Of a stretch of 9,144 nucleotides of DNA, positions 7,344-9,144 are shown in pieces. The translations under genes and the position numbers were made by a program. The stretch lies in the NCBI GenBank assembly GCA_910577415.1, contig CAJTLK010000004.1, forward strand, positions 31,584-40,727. The letters are read 5' to 3'. This DNA is from an uncultured Oscillospiraceae bacterium (GTDB taxonomy: Bacteria; Bacillota; Clostridia; Oscillospirales; Oscillospiraceae). The notes under the pieces are model-generated. The model did no database searches, had not been told where the DNA came from, and saw nothing but the letters and a program-made list of their open reading frames with translations. Within the stretch, counting starts at the first letter, position 1. Each line of letters opens with the position of its first letter.

Positions 7344-7631
7344 TTACTCCGCGGCGGCTTCCTCGATGGAAACCTGACGGCGATCCTTCCCCAGACGGGA
7401 GAACTTGACCTTGCCGTCACGCAGGGCAAACAGGGTATTGTCGCTGCCCATGCCCACACCGGCGCCGGCGTGGAAGTGGGTACCCCGCTGACGAACCAGG
7501 ATATTGCCCGCCAGTACGAACTGACCATCGCCCCGCTTGACGCCCAGACGCTGGGCGTGGGAATCGCGGCCATTCTTGGTGGAGCCGCCGCCCTTCTTGT
7601 GGGCGAAGAACTGAAGACCAATATTCAGCAT
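7344..7631 (-). CDS. rpmA: 50S ribosomal protein L27 with Prp-cleaved N-terminal extension
   Basis: L27 lies at the peptidyl transferase centre, its N-terminus reaching the tRNA ends. The 95-residue precursor begins MLNIGLQFFAHKKGGGSTKN. The first nine residues are the extension found in Firmicutes and some relatives, removed by the Prp protease within LQFF|A, leaving AHKKGGGS as the mature end, comparable to E. coli L27 after its Met. The rest (NGRDSHAQRLGVKRGDGQ, RQRGTHFHAG) is ordinary L27. The ATG at 7631 has GGAGGT (complement 7640-7645) 8 bases upstream, inside the end of prp. A longer frame to 7652 (MSWRCKP) would begin inside prp and is not the natural start. It is cotranscribed with rplU and prp, and a terminator hairpin follows. 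Confidence 0.96.
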   Translation of the reverse strand: MLNIGLQFFAHKKGGGSTKNGRDSHAQRLGVKRGDGQFVLAGNILVRQRGTHFHAGAGVGMGSDNTLFALRDGKVKFSRLGKDRRQVSIEEAAAE

Positions 7632-7635
7632 TGGT

Positions 7636-7965
7636 TTACACCTCCATGACAATGATGTTTTCTGGGTACTCCTCGTGGAGCTGGGAGAGGTAGAGCATGA
7701 GGGCCGTCAGAAGGGTCTGACAGGTACTCTCATTGGTCTGCCCCAGTCCAACCGGGAGCTTGAGGGAAATGAGGGCTTTCTCGCTCTTCACCTTCACGCT
7801 GGCCTCCAGCCCCAGCACGTCGTTGACGGCGCACTCGGTAAGGCGGACGGCGCTGGTGACGGCGGCGCAGAGGACGTCCTCTCCCTCGTCGGCAAGTCCG
7901 CTGTGCCCCTCCACCTGGAAGGAGACGATGCGCTTGCCGTCAAGATGAAATGTGGCGGTGATCAT
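7636..7965 (-). CDS. prp: Prp, cysteine protease that trims ribosomal protein L27
   Basis: Prp (YsxB, DUF464) cleaves the N-terminal extension of L27 and is encoded between L21 and L27 in Firmicutes. The 109-residue protein keeps the catalytic pair: H21 in VEGHSGLADEGED and C33 in VLCAAV. Its gene starts one base inside the rplU stop (TAATG at 7963-7967), and I see no Shine-Dalgarno sequence before it. Translation therefore probably depends on ribosomes that finish rplU. Its TAA lies four bases before the rpmA ATG. The substrate motif LQFFA is present in the next gene. The amber codon early in rplU could reduce Prp synthesis through the same coupling (inference). Confidence 0.93.
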   Translation of the reverse strand: MITATFHLDGKRIVSFQVEGHSGLADEGEDVLCAAVTSAVRLTECAVNDVLGLEASVKVKSEKALISLKLPVGLGQTNESTCQTLLTALMLYLSQLHEEYPENIIVMEV

Positions 7966-8276
7966 TACACGGAGATCTTGCCGATGGTCACCTTGGTATA
8001 GGGCTGACGATGGCCCTGCTTGCGGCGGTAATTCTTCTTAGGCTTGTACTTGAAGACGATGATCTTCTTGCCCCGTCCGTTCTTGACCACCTCGGCGTCA
8101 ACCTTGGCACCGTTGACGAGGGGAGCGCCGAAGGTCGCCTTGTCCCCGTCGATGACGGCCAGGACCTTGTCGAAAGTCACCTTGTCCCCGGCCTCGTTGG
8201 GCAGCTTCTCGATGAAGAGGGTATCGCCCTCAGCCACCTTGTACTGCTTGCCGCCGGTCTAAATGATTGCTGTCAT
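7965..8276 (-). CDS. rplU: 50S ribosomal protein L21, interrupted by an in-frame TAG at codon 6
   Basis: L21 is a 23S rRNA-binding protein of the large subunit. From the ATG at 8276 the frame reads MTAII, then TAG (8259-8261), then TGGKQYKVAEGDTLFIEKL and onward to a normal C-terminus (KNYRRKQGHRQPYTKVTIGKI). Ignoring the stop gives 103 codons, the usual length, and the MxAII-x-TGGKQYKV pattern matches L21 on both sides of the stop. The ATG has AAGGAG at 8287-8292, 10 bases away, and a consensus promoter upstream. The longest uninterrupted frame starts at GTG 8237 (90 residues, MAEGDTLF). That start lacks a Shine-Dalgarno site and would lose the first beta strand with the conserved GGKQY. The product could be full-length by suppression, truncated by reinitiation, or the stop could be a sequence error. 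The identity as L21 is certain; its expressed form is not. Confidence 0.9.
8259..8261 (-). other. in-frame amber codon at position 6 of rplU
   Basis: The codon order on the minus strand is ATG ACA GCA ATC ATT TAG ACC GGC. The codon at this place in L21 is usually sense (often Glu; GAG to TAG is one base change). TAG serves as a normal stop in the DUF3783 gene of this window, and no suppressor tRNA is seen here. Confidence 0.9.
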
Positions 8277-8353
8277 GCGTGTTTCACTCCTTTATTACGG
8301 GCTCGCTCTTGCAGGCGGAGAGAACTCTCACTTGCAGACCTGTTCAATGCGGC
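8277..8353 (-). promoter_or_regulatory. rplU 5' leader, candidate L21 leader RNA
   Basis: About 77 bases lie between the predicted transcription start and the rplU ATG. They hold a CTGCAAG direct repeat (plus-strand CTTGCAG at 8308-8314 and 8331-8337), a short GAGA/TCTC hairpin between the copies, and the AAGGAG site at 8287-8292. Firmicutes often carry an autoregulatory L21 leader RNA here. I could not confirm the fold of that family by eye. Confidence 0.45.
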
Positions 8354-8359
8354 CTAAGT

Positions 8360-8388
8360 AGTATACCAGTGAAAAAGCGGAAAGTCAA
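8360..8388 (-). promoter_or_regulatory. promoter of the rplU-prp-rpmA operon
   Basis: On the minus strand TTGACT (complement of 8383-8388) and TATACT (complement of 8360-8365) are separated by exactly 17 bases, and each hexamer has five of six consensus bases. Transcription would start near 8353. This is the strongest promoter-like pair in the window, as expected for ribosomal genes. It starts 12 bases after the XRE gene's stop. Confidence 0.85.
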
Positions 8389-8400
8389 TAGATTTTCCCT

Positions 8401-8619
8401 TTATATTTCAACATTTTCCTCTCCTTTGATATATTCCATTACATCTTCTACCCGGCAGTCCAAAATTCTGCAAAACATTTCTATGGTATGGGTACTGACG
8501 CTCTCGTTCCGCTTCAGCCGGGTGATCTGCGCCGGGCTTATTTTGTACTTTTTGATCAGGGTATACTGGGTGATCCCCTTCTCCCGCATGGTATTCCACA
8601 GTCTGGCATATGAGATCAT
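8401..8619 (-). CDS. XRE-family helix-turn-helix regulator (small, YozG-like)
   Basis: A 72-residue protein that is almost entirely a Cro/CI-type DNA-binding domain. It begins MISYARLWNTM. Helix 2 is about 17-25 (TQYTLIKKY), the recognition helix about 28-37 (SPAQITRLKR), and the domain closes with VSTHTIEMFCRILDCRVEDVMEYI, the standard pattern of short Firmicutes HTH proteins. No sensor domain is present, so it probably acts as a dimer on nearby DNA. I chose the ATG at 8619 because the family usually begins MISY; a TTG at 8628 would add three residues and has GTGGGG close by. A 12-bp inverted repeat overlaps the start codon, suggesting autoregulation. It is divergent from the lipoprotein gene and is richer in AT than the genes to its left. 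It may also feed transcription into rplU. Confidence 0.82.
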   Translation of the reverse strand: MISYARLWNTMREKGITQYTLIKKYKISPAQITRLKRNESVSTHTIEMFCRILDCRVEDVMEYIKGEENVEI

Positions 8620-8653
8620 AACATTCAAGCCCCACTTTCTACTTGAATGTTAT
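8618..8653. repeat. perfect 12-bp inverted repeat, candidate operator
   Basis: ATAACATTCAAG (8618-8629) is repeated inverted as CTTGAATGTTAT (8642-8653), with a 12-base spacer. The left arm covers part of the XRE start codon and the right arm covers the -35 hexamer of the lipoprotein promoter. In the XRE mRNA the same arms could form a hairpin with the start codon in the stem. It could be bound by the XRE protein itself. Confidence 0.75.
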
Positions 8654-8671
8654 CCGAATACGGTATATAAT
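8643..8671 (+). promoter_or_regulatory. promoter of the lipoprotein gene
   Basis: TTGAAT (8643-8648) and a perfect TATAAT (8666-8671) are 17 bases apart. Transcription would start near 8678, giving a leader of about 44 bases. The -35 lies inside the right arm of the inverted repeat, so a protein bound there would block RNA polymerase. Confidence 0.75.
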
Positions 8672-8692
8672 GATATTAACCAATATCGGTTA
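8672..8692. repeat. short palindromes at the lipoprotein transcription start
   Basis: Two overlapping palindromes lie here: GATATT-aacc-AATATC (8672-8687) and TAACC-aatatc-GGTTA (8677-8692). The second resembles in size and spacing the 14-16 bp operators of Cro/CI-type proteins. Its position, just past the -10 box, would suit repression. Its sequence is unlike the 12-bp repeat, so it may be a different site or chance in AT-rich DNA. Confidence 0.4.
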
Positions 8693-8721
8693 TTCTGTTG
8701 TGATATGAAAGGAGAATGCAT

Positions 8722-9144
8722 ATGAAAAACACAAAACAGGTCATTTCCTTAGTCCTTTCCTTTCTACTGTGCCTTGCTCTGTCCGCTTGCAACAATAAAG
8801 AGAAAAGCTCATCCCCCTCCCCCTCCACTTCTCCCACAGTTCCCCCAGATTTATCGGGTCAGTGGAAACAAATAAACAGTGATTCCGAGGATAACTATCA
8901 AGGTGCCATTGTTGACGGCGATATTATAGAAATTTATTGGGTCAGTGACGGCGGTGATACTTATTCTCTGTACTGGTCTGGAACATATATCGCTCCCGCA
9001 ACATCTGAAGGGCCTTATTCATGGGAGTCAGTAAACAACAAAGAGAAAACCGCTTACGCCCTTCTCGCTTCCGGGGATGATAGCAAAACTTTTACCTATG
9101 ACAATGGGCAAATTAGTTATTCCGCCTCAGCTCTTGGTTCAACC
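8722..9144 (+). CDS. uncharacterised lipoprotein (3' partial)
   Basis: The frame is open from the ATG at 8722 to the window end (141 codons, no stop), so the C-terminus is missing. AAAGGAG at 8708-8714 is 7 bases before the start. A lipoprotein signal is clear: MKNTKQ, a hydrophobic run, and the lipobox LSAC with C23. A Ser/Pro-rich spacer (about 29-43) follows, and then a region rich in beta strands and aromatic residues (GQWKQINSDSEDNY, IEIYWVSDGGD, YSLYWSGTY, KTFTYDNGQISYSASALG). This resembles small uncharacterised secreted proteins of Firmicutes that I know only by pattern; no catalytic motif is visible. Codon use is more AT-rich than in the left part of the window. It is divergent from the XRE gene and probably controlled by it. 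Confidence 0.8.
   Translation, partial: MKNTKQVISLVLSFLLCLALSACNNKEKSSSPSPSTSPTVPPDLSGQWKQINSDSEDNYQGAIVDGDIIEIYWVSDGGDTYSLYWSGTYIAPATSEGPYSWESVNNKEKTAYALLASGDDSKTFTYDNGQISYSASALGST

Noticed and set aside
6286..7377. 363-codon open frame on the plus strand opposite obg
   Set aside because: It lies wholly over the Obg, terminator and L27 region on the other strand. Its translation is rich in Gly/His/Val with no recognisable domain, as expected from the complement of GC-rich coding sequence.
8259..8261. Genome-wide reassignment of TAG to an amino acid as the explanation of the rplU stop
   Set aside because: The DUF3783 gene ends with TAG (2405-2407) exactly at the normal end of its domain. 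Reading through would add 29 unrelated residues over a promoter and part of a hairpin, up to the TGA at 2492. The other genes in the window use TAA or TGA.
8381..8398. GGAAA/TTTCC hairpin followed by a T-rich stretch as a terminator for the XRE gene
   Set aside because: The stem is only 5 A/T-rich pairs with a 10-base loop and overlaps the strong -35 of rplU. It is too weak to call.
8267..8725. 152-codon open frame on the plus strand across the rplU leader and XRE gene
   Set aside because: It covers the rplU promoter and leader, the XRE gene on the other strand and the divergent promoter region. It has no ribosome binding site or family resemblance.

Overview
The window looks like a chromosomal segment from a GC-rich member of the Clostridia, most likely an Oscillospiraceae-type gut anaerobe (Flavonifractor/Pseudoflavonifractor/Lawsonibacter-like; this is an inference). 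The reasons are the rplU-prp-rpmA-obg order, an L27 with the N-terminal extension typical of Firmicutes, strong AGGAG-type ribosome binding sites, and GC-biased codons together with Clostridia-type families (DUF3783, DUF4358, COG4832-type GyrI-like). No gene-free stretch exceeds 300 bases. No tRNA, rRNA, CRISPR array or insertion sequence was seen.

Left part, plus strand (1-5919). The window opens inside an rlmD/rlmCD-type 23S rRNA uracil methyltransferase whose start lies upstream; its TRAM domain is already open at base 2. A GyrI-like protein and a DUF3783 protein follow closely. A promoter-like pair and a terminator-like hairpin then precede a ThrE-type serine/threonine exporter, whose stop overlaps the start of a YjjG-type HAD nucleotidase (ATGA). 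A membrane-anchored SGNH/GDSL hydrolase and a DUF4358 lipoprotein finish this co-directional run.

Middle part, minus strand (5944-8388). The run converges on the L21-Prp-L27-Obg ribosome assembly operon. A 15-bp GC-rich terminator lies between the two gene sets. On the minus strand the order is: promoter (TTGACT-N17-TATACT), leader, rplU, prp, rpmA, an internal 13-bp terminator hairpin, obg, final terminator. Prp is the protease that trims the N-terminus of L27, and the target motif LQFFA is present in this L27. The most striking observation of the window is in rplU: the natural start (ATG at 8276, good Shine-Dalgarno) is followed by an in-frame TAG at codon 6. The reading is MTAII-stop-TGGKQYKVAEGD, with full-length L21 homology continuing in the same frame after the stop. 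DUF3783 ends with TAG in this same window, so TAG appears to be an ordinary stop here. The amber is therefore a sequence error, a nonsense allele, a suppressed or read-through codon, or a start-site switch.

Right end (8401-9144). This part is visibly richer in AT. A small XRE-family regulator (minus) and a lipoprotein (plus, running off the window) are divergently transcribed. A perfect 12-bp inverted repeat spans the regulator's start codon and the -35 box of the lipoprotein promoter, and a second short palindrome lies at its predicted transcription start. This looks like a compact, possibly acquired, self-regulated pair.
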